DNA from: CAVTHW01 sp963734625
Lineage (GTDB): Bacteria > Acidobacteriota > Terriglobia > Bryobacterales > Bryobacteraceae
Assembly (NCBI GenBank): GCA_963734625.1
Contig: CAVTHW010000023.1
Coordinates: 1 to 64,000, forward strand
Reading direction: 5' to 3'
Length of the DNA stretch: 64,000 nt
Each line of letters opens with the position of its first letter. The first letter of the stretch is position 1. The notes beneath the pieces were generated by a model. It had not been told where the DNA came from, did no database searches, and was given only the letters and a program-made list of their open reading frames with translations. A program made the translations under genes and the position numbers. Of the stretch, positions 15,499 through 23,416 are shown in pieces.

Positions 15499-16539
15499 TT
15501 AGCGCCGGCCCGGTCGTCCGCCCAAACCGATGGAGGAACGTTCTGGCGCGCGAATGGGAGTACCTTTGGCTCTCCTTGAACCGTCCCCGCAAGCCTCCTT
15601 GAAGGCCCACGCCAGCGCCGCCTGTAACTTCTCCCAGTCCTCGGCTTCGCCGAATTTGAGGCCCTTCACCGAGGGGTCGATGTTCCGCAGCAGGCCGGTC
15701 AGCACGCCTCCGGCGCCCACTTCGATGAACTGCTCAACGCCCTGCGCGATCAGGTAGCGGATGGTGTCGGCCCAGCGGACGGGATTCGGCACCTGTTCGT
15801 ACAGCCCCTTCCGCGCGTCGGCGCCGGAATGGATCTCGCGAGCCTCCCAGTTGTTGACCAGCGGAATTCGCAGATCGGCGAACTGCGTCGCTTCCAGGTC
15901 CAGAGACAGCCTCGCCTGGGCGGTCATCATCAATTGACAGTGGAAGGGTGCGCTGACCGGCAGCAGGACCGCCCGCTTGGCGCCCGCCGCCTTGGCCAGT
16001 TCGATCGCCCTCCCCACCGCCCCGGCGTGGCCCGCGATCACCACCTGATCGGGCGAGTTCAGGTTCGCCGCCGAGACAATCTCCCCCTGCGCCGCCTGGG
16101 CCAGCACCTCGTCCAATTTCCCCTCCGGCAGCTTCAACAGCGCCGCCATGGCCCCGGCCCCCGCCGGCATGGCCTCCTGCATGTAGCGCCCGCGCTTGCG
16201 CACCAGTCTCACCGCGTCGGCAAACCGCAGGCTGCCGGCCGCCACCAGCGCCGAGTACTCTCCCAGGCTGTGTCCGGCCACGTAGGCCGGCTCGATCCCC
16301 TTCTCCCGAAGAACGGCCAGCGCGGCGACGGACACCGTCAGCAACGCCGGCTGGGTATTCGCGGTCAGCTTGAGCGCCTTGTCAGGCCCTTCAAAACACA
16401 GGCTGGAGATCGTAACGTCCACAACCCGGTCGGCTTCGTCGAAGACCAGGCGGGCGGCGGGAAACGCCTCCGCCAGGCTCTTGCCCATGCCGGTGGCTTG
16501 CGAGCCCTGGCCGGGGAACAGGAATGCAATCTTGGTCAT
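15499..16539 (-). CDS. fabD: Malonyl-CoA:ACP transacylase
   Basis: Transfers malonyl from CoA to acyl carrier protein at the start of fatty-acid elongation; cytosolic. FLFPGQGSQATGMG at residues 6-19 is the oxyanion-region motif, GHSLGEYSAL at about 91-100 holds the nucleophile Ser, and SAPFHCQLM (about 198-206) the catalytic His. The ordinary end of the family is near the sequence EDWEKLQAALA; here the frame continues about 36 residues through basic, low-complexity sequence into RAYT debris, so the original stop has probably been lost. Stands apart from other fab genes, which is unusual because fabD is often in a fab cluster. Confidence 0.92.
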   Translation of the reverse strand: MTKIAFLFPGQGSQATGMGKSLAEAFPAARLVFDEADRVVDVTISSLCFEGPDKALKLTANTQPALLTVSVAALAVLREKGIEPAYVAGHSLGEYSALVAAGSLRFADAVRLVRKRGRYMQEAMPAGAGAMAALLKLPEGKLDEVLAQAAQGEIVSAANLNSPDQVVIAGHAGAVGRAIELAKAAGAKRAVLLPVSAPFHCQLMMTAQARLSLDLEATQFADLRIPLVNNWEAREIHSGADARKGLYEQVPNPVRWADTIRYLIAQGVEQFIEVGAGGVLTGLLRNIDPSVKGLKFGEAEDWEKLQAALAWAFKEACGDGSRRAKGTPIRAPERSSIGLGGRPGRR

Positions 16540-16657
16540 AGCGGTTTTCCGGAACTCAAAATATCAGGTTAGCAAGGATCTCGCAATTTCTTGAAATCCT
16601 TTAGGCCCCATCCTGCGTCATATCCATAGAAAGCTGGGCGCTGAGAGGAGAACGAAA

Positions 16658-16846
16658 ATGAAAACGGATACTGGGAATAAGAATACTTCGAGGGGTTCGG
16701 TCTACTGCTTCGTGTGCACGCACACCGTTGAAGCGGATATCGTGCCGGTCGGGCGCAAGATGGCAGTCCGCTCCGGGCAGAAGTGCCCCCGCTGCTCGTC
16801 TTCCCTGAACGCCGCCTACGTGCTGGGAGAAAGTCAGGCCGCTTGA
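16658..16846 (+). CDS. Small CxxC/CxxC protein, 62 residues
   Basis: A 62-residue protein with two cysteine pairs, CFVC at about residues 18-21 and CPRC at about 43-46, spaced as in a rubredoxin-like or zinc-ribbon fold. The loop between them is basic (PVGRKMAVRSGQK). A good ribosome binding site (GAGAGGAG) precedes the ATG. No membrane segment. Function unknown; zinc binding is inferred only from the cysteines. It lies 33 bases upstream of a second small protein with the same kind of cysteine pattern. Confidence 0.7.
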   Translation: MKTDTGNKNTSRGSVYCFVCTHTVEADIVPVGRKMAVRSGQKCPRCSSSLNAAYVLGESQAA

Positions 16847-16879
16847 GCCCGAACTGGGTTATAGTGTAGATGAACGCGC

Positions 16880-17104
16880 ATGAAGCGGAAACCTGAGTTG
16901 CGGCCGGAGAGCATCGTTCCCAAGGAGATCCTGGAGCGCGCCAAGGAGCTTTGCGAAACCGATCAGTCGAAACCGCCCTCGAAGTGCGTCATCTGCGGTT
17001 CCCCCCGCGCTCCCAAATCGATCGAGGAACTATGCTGGGTCTGCCGCCGCCTGAAAATCAGCGCATGGCGGGAGAGCGATCAGCAGATGCCGGCGCAGGA
17101 GTAG
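16880..17104 (+). CDS. Small CxxC/CxxC protein, 74 residues
   Basis: A 74-residue protein with an N-terminal charged helix (PKEILERAKELCET) and a C-terminal pair of motifs, CVIC at about 36-39 and CWVC at about 51-54, suggesting one zinc site. The final 20 residues are basic and charged. It follows the 62-residue zinc-ribbon-like gene by 33 bases on the same strand, and overlaps the 3' end of the convergent membrane-protein gene by 47 bases. Family not recognised. Confidence 0.6.
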   Translation: MKRKPELRPESIVPKEILERAKELCETDQSKPPSKCVICGSPRAPKSIEELCWVCRRLKISAWRESDQQMPAQE

Positions 17105-18353
17105 TGAAGCTGTAGTCCCACATCCCTCGCGAGGGCTCCGGCCCTACCTCCCAAACGACCCATTCCGTGGGTTTCCCCGCGGCCAGCCTGACAGCGCACT
17201 GAGCAACTACCAGCGGATATGGAAAGCGCTGCACGTGGACCGGCCCCGAAGACTTTCGCGCGGCCGCGATCAGCGCCTCGGTCGGCGCCCCTCTCTCCCG
17301 GAACTGCGCCTGCTTTCTGATCCACATGTAGCCGACGTTGTGGAGCACGATGACAGCGCCCAGCGCCACCACCAGACGGCGTTTGGACGGGAACCGGTCC
17401 CACAGCGCCACGATGCTCAGCCCCACGATCCAACTCAGGCCGATGCTCGGGACGTAGGTCTGGCGGCTGGGGATGCGCGTCATGTAGGTCAGGAAGCAAT
17501 ACGGAACCAGGGTCACGCCAATCCACAAGGCAGGCAGCCAGAGCCGACGCCACTCCCGGAGCAGCAACAGGCACACAACCCCGGCCACTCCCCAAATCCA
17601 GAGCAGCCTGCCGTAGCTGTGGAACCAGGTCACCAGGAAGGGCGCCTGCAACGAGAAGCTGCCGTCGCCGAGCCGCTGCAGCCGCGGCCCGCCCAGAAAC
17701 ATCCATCCGAAGTACGCCGCTCCCAGCGCCGCGAACGGGACCAGGCCCACGAGCCCCCGCCGCCAGCGCTCCCGCTCGAATAAGAGGACCAGCCCGAGCA
17801 GCGGAAACACCATCACCGCGGATTCTTTCGAGAGCAGCGCCAGCGCGTAACAGGCGAGCGCGCCCGCGTACCAGCCCCGGCCCGCTGAGCCGAGCCAGCG
17901 GACCCAACAAATCACGCACAGCAACAAAAACGCCGCCAGGTACAACTCATACGCCGCCGAGTACCACGCCACGGCCTCGATGTGACCCTCGTGGACCGCA
18001 AAAAACGCCGCAGCCACCGCCGAGACCCTCCAGCCCAGCCGCTTCCAACAGCCCAGCGCAAAGACCAGCCAGGTCACGAGGGCATGCAGCAGGATGCTGC
18101 TGGCGTAGAACGCCGGCGGCCAGGGCCCGAAAGTTTTGAACAGCCAGTAGGTGGGCCAAAGAAAGAGGGGCCGGTACAGGTGGACGGGGTCCTCCGCCAG
18201 GGCCTTCCACCCGGAGACAGGCGCATACGTCAGCGCCTTGTCTATGTTGACGTAATCGTCCGAGATGAAAGGCAGGCTGAGCGCGGGCAGATAAGCGACG
18301 ATCGCCAGCGCCGCCAACGCCGCCAGCACCAGGATTCTACGGTTCGTGTTCAA
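17058..18353 (-). CDS. Polytopic membrane glycosyltransferase-like protein (GT-C fold)
   Basis: A 431-residue membrane protein with about ten hydrophobic segments, beginning with a TM helix (LAALAALAIVAYLPALSL) followed by FISDDYVNID. An acidic pair in the first periplasmic loop after TM1 is the hallmark of GT-C glycosyltransferases that use polyprenyl-phosphate sugars (PMT/ArnT-like). Conserved HLYRPL and a second loop with H-EGHIEAVAWY support the same reading. Donor and acceptor are unknown. It starts with TTG at 18353 and overlaps the aceE stop by 4 bases (TTGA), so it is translationally coupled to aceE although metabolically unrelated. Converges on a small zinc-ribbon-like gene. Confidence 0.7.
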   Translation of the reverse strand: MNTNRRILVLAALAALAIVAYLPALSLPFISDDYVNIDKALTYAPVSGWKALAEDPVHLYRPLFLWPTYWLFKTFGPWPPAFYASSILLHALVTWLVFALGCWKRLGWRVSAVAAAFFAVHEGHIEAVAWYSAAYELYLAAFLLLCVICWVRWLGSAGRGWYAGALACYALALLSKESAVMVFPLLGLVLLFERERWRRGLVGLVPFAALGAAYFGWMFLGGPRLQRLGDGSFSLQAPFLVTWFHSYGRLLWIWGVAGVVCLLLLREWRRLWLPALWIGVTLVPYCFLTYMTRIPSRQTYVPSIGLSWIVGLSIVALWDRFPSKRRLVVALGAVIVLHNVGYMWIRKQAQFRERGAPTEALIAAARKSSGPVHVQRFPYPLVVAQCAVRLAAGKPTEWVVWEVGPEPSRGMWDYSFTTPAPASADRSPAMR

Positions 18354-21023
18354 GCTCGAGCAGGGTCCCCGGAGTCGGGCCGCATGCCCAACTCCTCCAT
18401 GGCCCGCCGCGCCCTTTCGGGGTCGAAGGCCCCCGCTCTGGTCAGCGCCGACAGAGCGGCCGCGGCGATGGCTTCGGCGCTCACCTCGAAGTGCCGCCGC
18501 AACTGCTGGCGGTTGTCGCTGCGTCCGAAGCCGTCGGTGCCCAGCGCCGTCAGCCTTCCCGGCAGCCAGGGCGCCACCTGGTCGGCGACGATCTTCATGT
18601 AGTCCGTGGCGGCGACAATCGGCCCTCCGGCTTCGCCCAGCGCTTCCACCAGGTAAGGGCGCCGGGGCGCCTCGGCCGGGTGCAGCCGGTTCCAGCGCTC
18701 CACCGCCAGCGCCTCCCGCCTCAGCTCGCTGTAACTGGTGACGCTCCAGACGTCAGCCTGCACCTGGTACCGATCCGCCAGGATCACCCGCGCGCGCAAG
18801 GCTTCATTCAGAATGGAGCCGCTCCCGAAAAGCTGCACTGCGGACTTCCCGCCCGGCGCGGCCTGAAACCGGTAAATCCCCTTGAGGATTCCTTCGCGGC
18901 ATCCCTCCGGCATGGGCGGCTGAACGTAGTTCTCGTTGCCGGCCGTCAGGTAGTAGAACAGGTCCTCCTGCTCCTGATACATGCGCCGGATGCCATCTTG
19001 CACGATTACGGCGAGTTCGTAGGCGAAGGCCGGGTCGTAGGCGGCGCAGGTCGGCACGGTGCTGAACAGGAGTTGGCTGTGGCCGTCCTGGTGCTGAAGC
19101 CCTTCGCCCGCCAGGGTCGTCCTTCCAGCCGTCCCGCCCACCATGAATCCCTTCCCTCGGGCATCTCCGAAGGCCCACACCAGGTCGCCCACACGCTGGA
19201 AGCCGAACATCGAGTAGTAGATGAAGAACGGGAGCATAGGCACGCCGTAGTTGGCGTAAGCCGTGCCCGCCGCGGTGAAGGACGCCATCGACCCGGCTTC
19301 GGTGATCCCCTCCTCCAGAATCTGCCCGTCCTTGGCTTCCTTATAGTAAAGGAACATCTCCTTATCGACGGGGTCGTAGAGCTGGCCCTTACTCGAGTAA
19401 ATCCCAATCTGGCGGAACAGCGAGTCCATGCCAAACGTCCGCGCCTCGTCCGGGACGACAGGGACGACGTATCGCCCCAGTTCCTTGTGCTTGAGCAGCA
19501 GGGTCAGGATCCGGACGAAGGCCATGGTCGTGGAAACTTCCCGGCCCTCGCTCCCGGCCAGCGCCTCGGCGAACAGCTCCAGCGGCGGAGCGGTGACTGC
19601 GATCGGGGGTGGCTCCCGCGCCGGAAGGTATCCGCCGAGCGCCTCGCGCCGCGCCTGGAGATACTGGGTTTCCGGACTGTCTTCCGGCGGGCGGTAGAAG
19701 GAAACCGTGTGGACCGTTTCATCCGGGATGGGGATCGAGAAGCGGCGCCGGAAGTTCTCCAGCTCCTGCTCGTTCAGCTTCTTCTGCTGGTGGGTGACGT
19801 TGCGGCCCTCGCCCGCCTCGCCCAGCCCGTAACCCTTCACTGTCTTGGCCAAGATCACCGTGGGCGAACCCGTATGCTCGACGGCGCGCAGGTAAGCGTT
19901 GTAGACCTTTTCCGGGTCGTGCCCGCCGCGCGGCAGCTTGGCGAGCTGGTCGTCGGTAAGATCGGCGGCGAGTTCCAGTAACTCGGGGTATTTGCCGAAG
20001 AAGACCTTCCGGACGTAGGCTCCGCCCCTGACGGCGAAGTTCTGATAGTCGCCGTCGACGCACTCCTCCATGCGCTTGACCAGCAGGCCGGTCGTGTCGC
20101 GCGCCAGCAGGTCGTCCCAACCCGTCCCCCAGACGACCTTGATGACGTTCCAGCCGTCCCCCCGGAAAGCGGCCTCCAACTCCTGGATGATTTTGCCGTT
20201 GCCCCGCACCGGGCCGTCCAGGCGCTGGAGGTTGCAGTTGACCACGAAAATCAGGTTGTCCAGCTTCTCCCGGGACGCCAGCGTCAGCGCGCCCAGCGAT
20301 TCCGGCTCGTCCGTCTCGCCGTCGCCCAAGAAAGCCCAAACCTTCCGGGGAGTCTTCGGGATGATACCGCGGTTCTCCAGGTAGCGCATGAATCGCGCCT
20401 GATAGATGGCATTGATCGGGCCGAGCCCCATGGAAACCGTCGGAAACTGCCAGAAGTTGGGCATAAGCCAGGGGTGCGGATAGGACGACAGGCCCGGCTG
20501 CTCCCGCAGTTCATGCCGGAAGTTCTCCAATTGCTTCTCCGTCAGCCGCCCCTCCAGGAACGCCCGCGCGTAGATGCCGGGCGAAGCATGGCCCTGAAGG
20601 TAGACCAGATCGCCGGGTTCGCTCCCATAGGAGCCGTGGAAGAAGTGGTTAAAGCCGACCTCGACCAGGGTGGCGAGCGAGGCGTAAGTCGAGATGTGGC
20701 CGCCAATGCCTGGATCGTACTTGTTGGCGCGGACCACCATGGCCATGGCGTTCCAGCGGATGATGCTCTTGATGGTCCGCTCGATCTCCCGGTCCCCTGG
20801 GTACGGCTTCTGCTCCCCGGGAGCGATGGTGTTCACATAGGCGGTGTTCAGGCCCCGCTCGAAGACTACGCCCGAGCTCCGCGCACGCTCCACCAGCGTG
20901 TCGAGCAGGTAGCCCGCCCGATCCGGGCCGGCCTCCTCGACGACTTCCTGCCAGGGCCTGGATCCATTCCGCCGTCTCCTGAGGATTCGAATCCTCCCCG
21001 GTTTGGGCCTTGTGTTTCAGCAT
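18350..21023 (-). CDS. aceE: Pyruvate dehydrogenase E1 component, homodimeric (frameshifted)
   Basis: Thiamine-diphosphate-dependent decarboxylase that feeds acetyl units to lipoyl-E2. TPP-binding GDGETDEPES ... VVNCNLQRLDGPVRGN is intact, as are NTAYVNTI, SIIRWNAMAMVVRANK and the C-terminal transketolase-like domain. The true N-terminus (MLKHKAQTGEDSNPQETAEW, ATG at 21021-21023) lies in a different frame from the rest. One extra base near 20950-20952 accounts for it: removing it restores QALQEVVEEAGPDRAGYLL and a protein of 890 residues, as in other AceE. No aceF or lpd is adjacent. Either an assembly error or a disrupted gene; the rest of the frame is perfectly conserved, so error is likelier. 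Confidence 0.9.
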
Positions 21024-21234
21024 ATCCGGCAACGTTCTACCTTCAACATAGCATCCGGAGCCGCGGGGCGTACACGGCTCCAGAACAAGTCGAAAAACCA
21101 CACTCCGGGTAATCCCTTCCGCCGCTTCAAGTAACATTTACTTGCTTAAGTTGTCTTACTGCAACCGGCCACGCGATTTTATGCGGTTCTCGAAGTGGAA
21201 TCTAAGTTGCAGCGGGAACGTCCGGTACAAGGTC

Positions 21235-21756
21235 ATGCGGAACGCAGAACGGTACATGCTCAAGGTAGTGGCGGCGACGCTGGTGGCCGCCGCTGAAGCT
21301 CTCGCTGAAGAGCGCCAGGGGTCCTCTCGCCGGATCGTGGTCAGCATCCCCGAGCGCAAGCTCATTTTGATCGAGGCTGGCCGCGTCGTGAAGACCTACG
21401 CCGTCGCCGTCGGCGCCGCGGCGAGCCCGACCCCCGCCGGCACGTTCGCGGTTGAGGTCAGGGTCATCGACCCCGCCTGGTATCAGCCCGGAAAAGTCGT
21501 GCCGCCGGGGCCCGCCAATCCGCTGGGTCCGCGCTGGATCGGCCTGAACCGGAAGGGTTACGGCATTCACGGAACCAACAGCCCGAGCTCCATCGGCGGG
21601 GCCAAGTCCCACGGCTGCATCCGCATGCGGAACGTCGATGTCCAGGAGTTGTTCGACCTGGTTGAGGTCGGCGACACCGTGGAACTCCTCGCCGAGCCGC
21701 TTCCAGACGCGCAGGCGGCGCCGCCAGATTCTGCTGACGCTGTCAGCATGTGGTGA
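21235..21756 (+). CDS. L,D-transpeptidase (YkuD domain)
   Basis: Periplasmic cysteine transpeptidase that makes 3-3 crosslinks in peptidoglycan or anchors lipoproteins. The YkuD domain runs from about IVVSIPERKLILIEAGRVVKTY to the C-terminus; the catalytic block is YGIHGTN ... SHGCIRM, with the nucleophile Cys and its His. A hydrophobic N-terminus (MLKVVAATLVAAAEALA) acts as export signal. The open frame reaches back to 21142, but the ATG at 21235 (or 21256) gives a sensible signal peptide. Size (about 170 residues) is a single-domain enzyme without LysM. Stands alone between aceE and the Sm-like secreted protein. Confidence 0.88.
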   Translation: MRNAERYMLKVVAATLVAAAEALAEERQGSSRRIVVSIPERKLILIEAGRVVKTYAVAVGAAASPTPAGTFAVEVRVIDPAWYQPGKVVPPGPANPLGPRWIGLNRKGYGIHGTNSPSSIGGAKSHGCIRMRNVDVQELFDLVEVGDTVELLAEPLPDAQAAPPDSADAVSMW

Positions 21757-21864
21757 CAACTTCCCTCCGGAGTTTGCCTCTCCTCTTGTTGGAGGGGATT
21801 GACTTACGCTGATCGGCTGTTCGGTAGTGCGATTGCTGCCATCCCGTCAGGAGGCAGGTTCGTT

Positions 21865-22377
21865 ATGTTCGGAAAACGATTCGTCACCATGCTGTTATGC
21901 TTCGCGTTCTTCGCCCTCGAGACCGCCCAGGCGCAGGACGCGGTTCTGAGCTTGAGGTGGGCCGAACTGGGCCCGGCAGTGGCAAACAAGAATATCAGAC
22001 TCGTCCTTCGCAACGATACTCACATCGAGGGGACAGTAGTGGACGTACAGAGTGACGCTCTGAGCGTGAACATCCTAAAGACGTCGGACAAGAAGGTCTA
22101 CCCGGTCGGACAGGTATCGATCGCTCGCGTAGACGTGTTCCAGGTCTGGGTCAAGAGGGTCAAAGGACCGATGAGGCTCATTGGCGCCGCGGGGATCGGA
22201 GCCGCAGGGTCGCTCATCTCTCTGAGAGTTGCTCTTTCCGAGAGCATTCACAACTGGTCTGACGAATCTCGCATAGGGACTTGGATTGGAGTCACCGCGG
22301 CGTCCATCGTCGGTGGCTACCTTCTCGGCCGTCAGGCTGACCGCCACGAAACGCTCATCAAGATAGTGCCGGAGTAG
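21865..22377 (+). CDS. Secreted protein with Sm-like segment and glycine-rich C-terminus
   Basis: About 170 residues starting at ATG 21865, which has GGAGG about 12 bases upstream. A signal peptide (FVTMLLCFAFFALETAQA) precedes a segment reading IRLVLRNDTHIEGTVVDVQSDALSVNIL, like an Sm-fold beta barrel, then KVYPVGQVSIARVDVFQV. The C-terminal part has two hydrophobic, glycine-rich stretches (LIGAAGIGAAGSLISL and GVTAASIVGGYLLG) that could insert in a membrane. Family not named. The convergent neighbour (22406-23275) has a comparable Sm-like segment and a glycine zipper, so the two may be relatives. Confidence 0.65.
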   Translation: MFGKRFVTMLLCFAFFALETAQAQDAVLSLRWAELGPAVANKNIRLVLRNDTHIEGTVVDVQSDALSVNILKTSDKKVYPVGQVSIARVDVFQVWVKRVKGPMRLIGAAGIGAAGSLISLRVALSESIHNWSDESRIGTWIGVTAASIVGGYLLGRQADRHETLIKIVPE

Positions 22378-22405
22378 CGCTCCCGACTGAAGGGCTAAGC
22401 GCGCC

Positions 22406-23275
22406 CTACTGAGCCGCCACCATCCGTAGCGGCTTCTCGAGCCTGAAGGTGAGTACGCTCTCGGCGGGCACGCGTATGGCCGAACCCTTGGTCAGGATCT
22501 GGGTGAGAGCACCGGCTCCGGCCCCGCTGGCCGCCCCGATTGCCGCTCCCTTGCCGCCGCCCGCGATGGCCCCGATAATCGCGCCGAGGGCCGCGCCTCC
22601 GCCCGTGTATTCGGCGGTCCGTTTGTTGGCGCCGATGCCCGATTGGCCCTTCTTAGCCAACATGCCGGTATCAACCTGGTACTCCCTGCCGCCGACCGTC
22701 ACCGATCTCAGGTCCAGCAGCAGGTCGGAGGCGCCGCGGATCCGCCCTCCTTGCGAAGCCGACACGATCACCAGCCTGGCCTGCGATCCGCGCGGAATCA
22801 CCACTGCCCCGGAGGCGTCGGTGATGTCACTCGAGACCTGAGCCGAAAACGCCTGGCCGTCGGCCGCTCTGGCCGAATCGATCGTTTCGTCGGTGCGCAC
22901 GGCTATGTGAGCGCCCGTTGGCAGTTCGTAGACCCTGGCTTCAGGCGCGGGCGGCATCGGCTGCATGGGAGGCGCTTGACGGTCGGCGGGCGGCGGGCTT
23001 CCGGAAGGCGGCGCCGTGGCCTCTTGCGCGGCCGGAGCCTCCTCGTACTGGACGGACCTCACCGACCCCATGGGAATGGTGCGGATGATATTGTCGTCGC
23101 CCTTCAAGGTGATTTCCGAACCCGAGTTCGCCATTACCGTGCCGCTCACCATTGTGCCGTCCTTCGTGGTGATCGTGGCCCGCTGTTGTCCGGCCGCCGG
23201 TGCGCTCTTCTGCCCGCACGAACACAGAACCAGAAGACCCAAAACGCCGATGAGCAGAACCAGCCTTAGCCGCAT
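22406..23275 (-). CDS. Putative lipoprotein with Sm-like segment and glycine zipper
   Basis: About 289 residues from the ATG at 23273-23275, which follows GGGAGGG. The signal peptide ends in a lipobox-like LLVLCSCGQ, suggesting lipid attachment. Next comes TITTKDGTMVSGTVMANSGSEITLKG, similar in outline to the Sm-like segment of the neighbour. A Pro-rich linker follows, then a folded domain (ARVYELPTGAHIAVRTDETID ... VVIPRGSQARLVIV) and a strong glycine zipper (GGGAALGAIIGAIAGGGKGAAIGAASGAGAG). The C-terminal VPAESVLTFRLEKPLRM is seen in many secreted acidobacterial proteins. Membrane-associated envelope role is inferred; partner unknown. Confidence 0.7.
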   Translation of the reverse strand: MRLRLVLLIGVLGLLVLCSCGQKSAPAAGQQRATITTKDGTMVSGTVMANSGSEITLKGDDNIIRTIPMGSVRSVQYEEAPAAQEATAPPSGSPPPADRQAPPMQPMPPAPEARVYELPTGAHIAVRTDETIDSARAADGQAFSAQVSSDITDASGAVVIPRGSQARLVIVSASQGGRIRGASDLLLDLRSVTVGGREYQVDTGMLAKKGQSGIGANKRTAEYTGGGAALGAIIGAIAGGGKGAAIGAASGAGAGALTQILTKGSAIRVPAESVLTFRLEKPLRMVAAQ

Positions 23276-23416
23276 AAAAACACCCTCCCTTGACATGAAC
23301 GAGCATACACCACACCACATTCCTGATGCGAATCATTTGTAACAGCCGTCTCCGGCCCCGCGTCCAACGAAGCTGGTTCCGGTGCTGTAGAATCGTGGGT
23401 ATCAGGAGCGGTCTTC

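Noticed and set aside
18491..19981. 496-residue plus-strand open frame
   Set aside because: Lies opposite aceE; sequence is the usual Arg/Gly/Pro-rich shadow.
20981..20996. GAGGATTCGAATCCTC, resembling a tRNA T-loop region
   Set aside because: It is a 16-bp palindrome inside the aceE coding start; no acceptor, D or anticodon arms around it.
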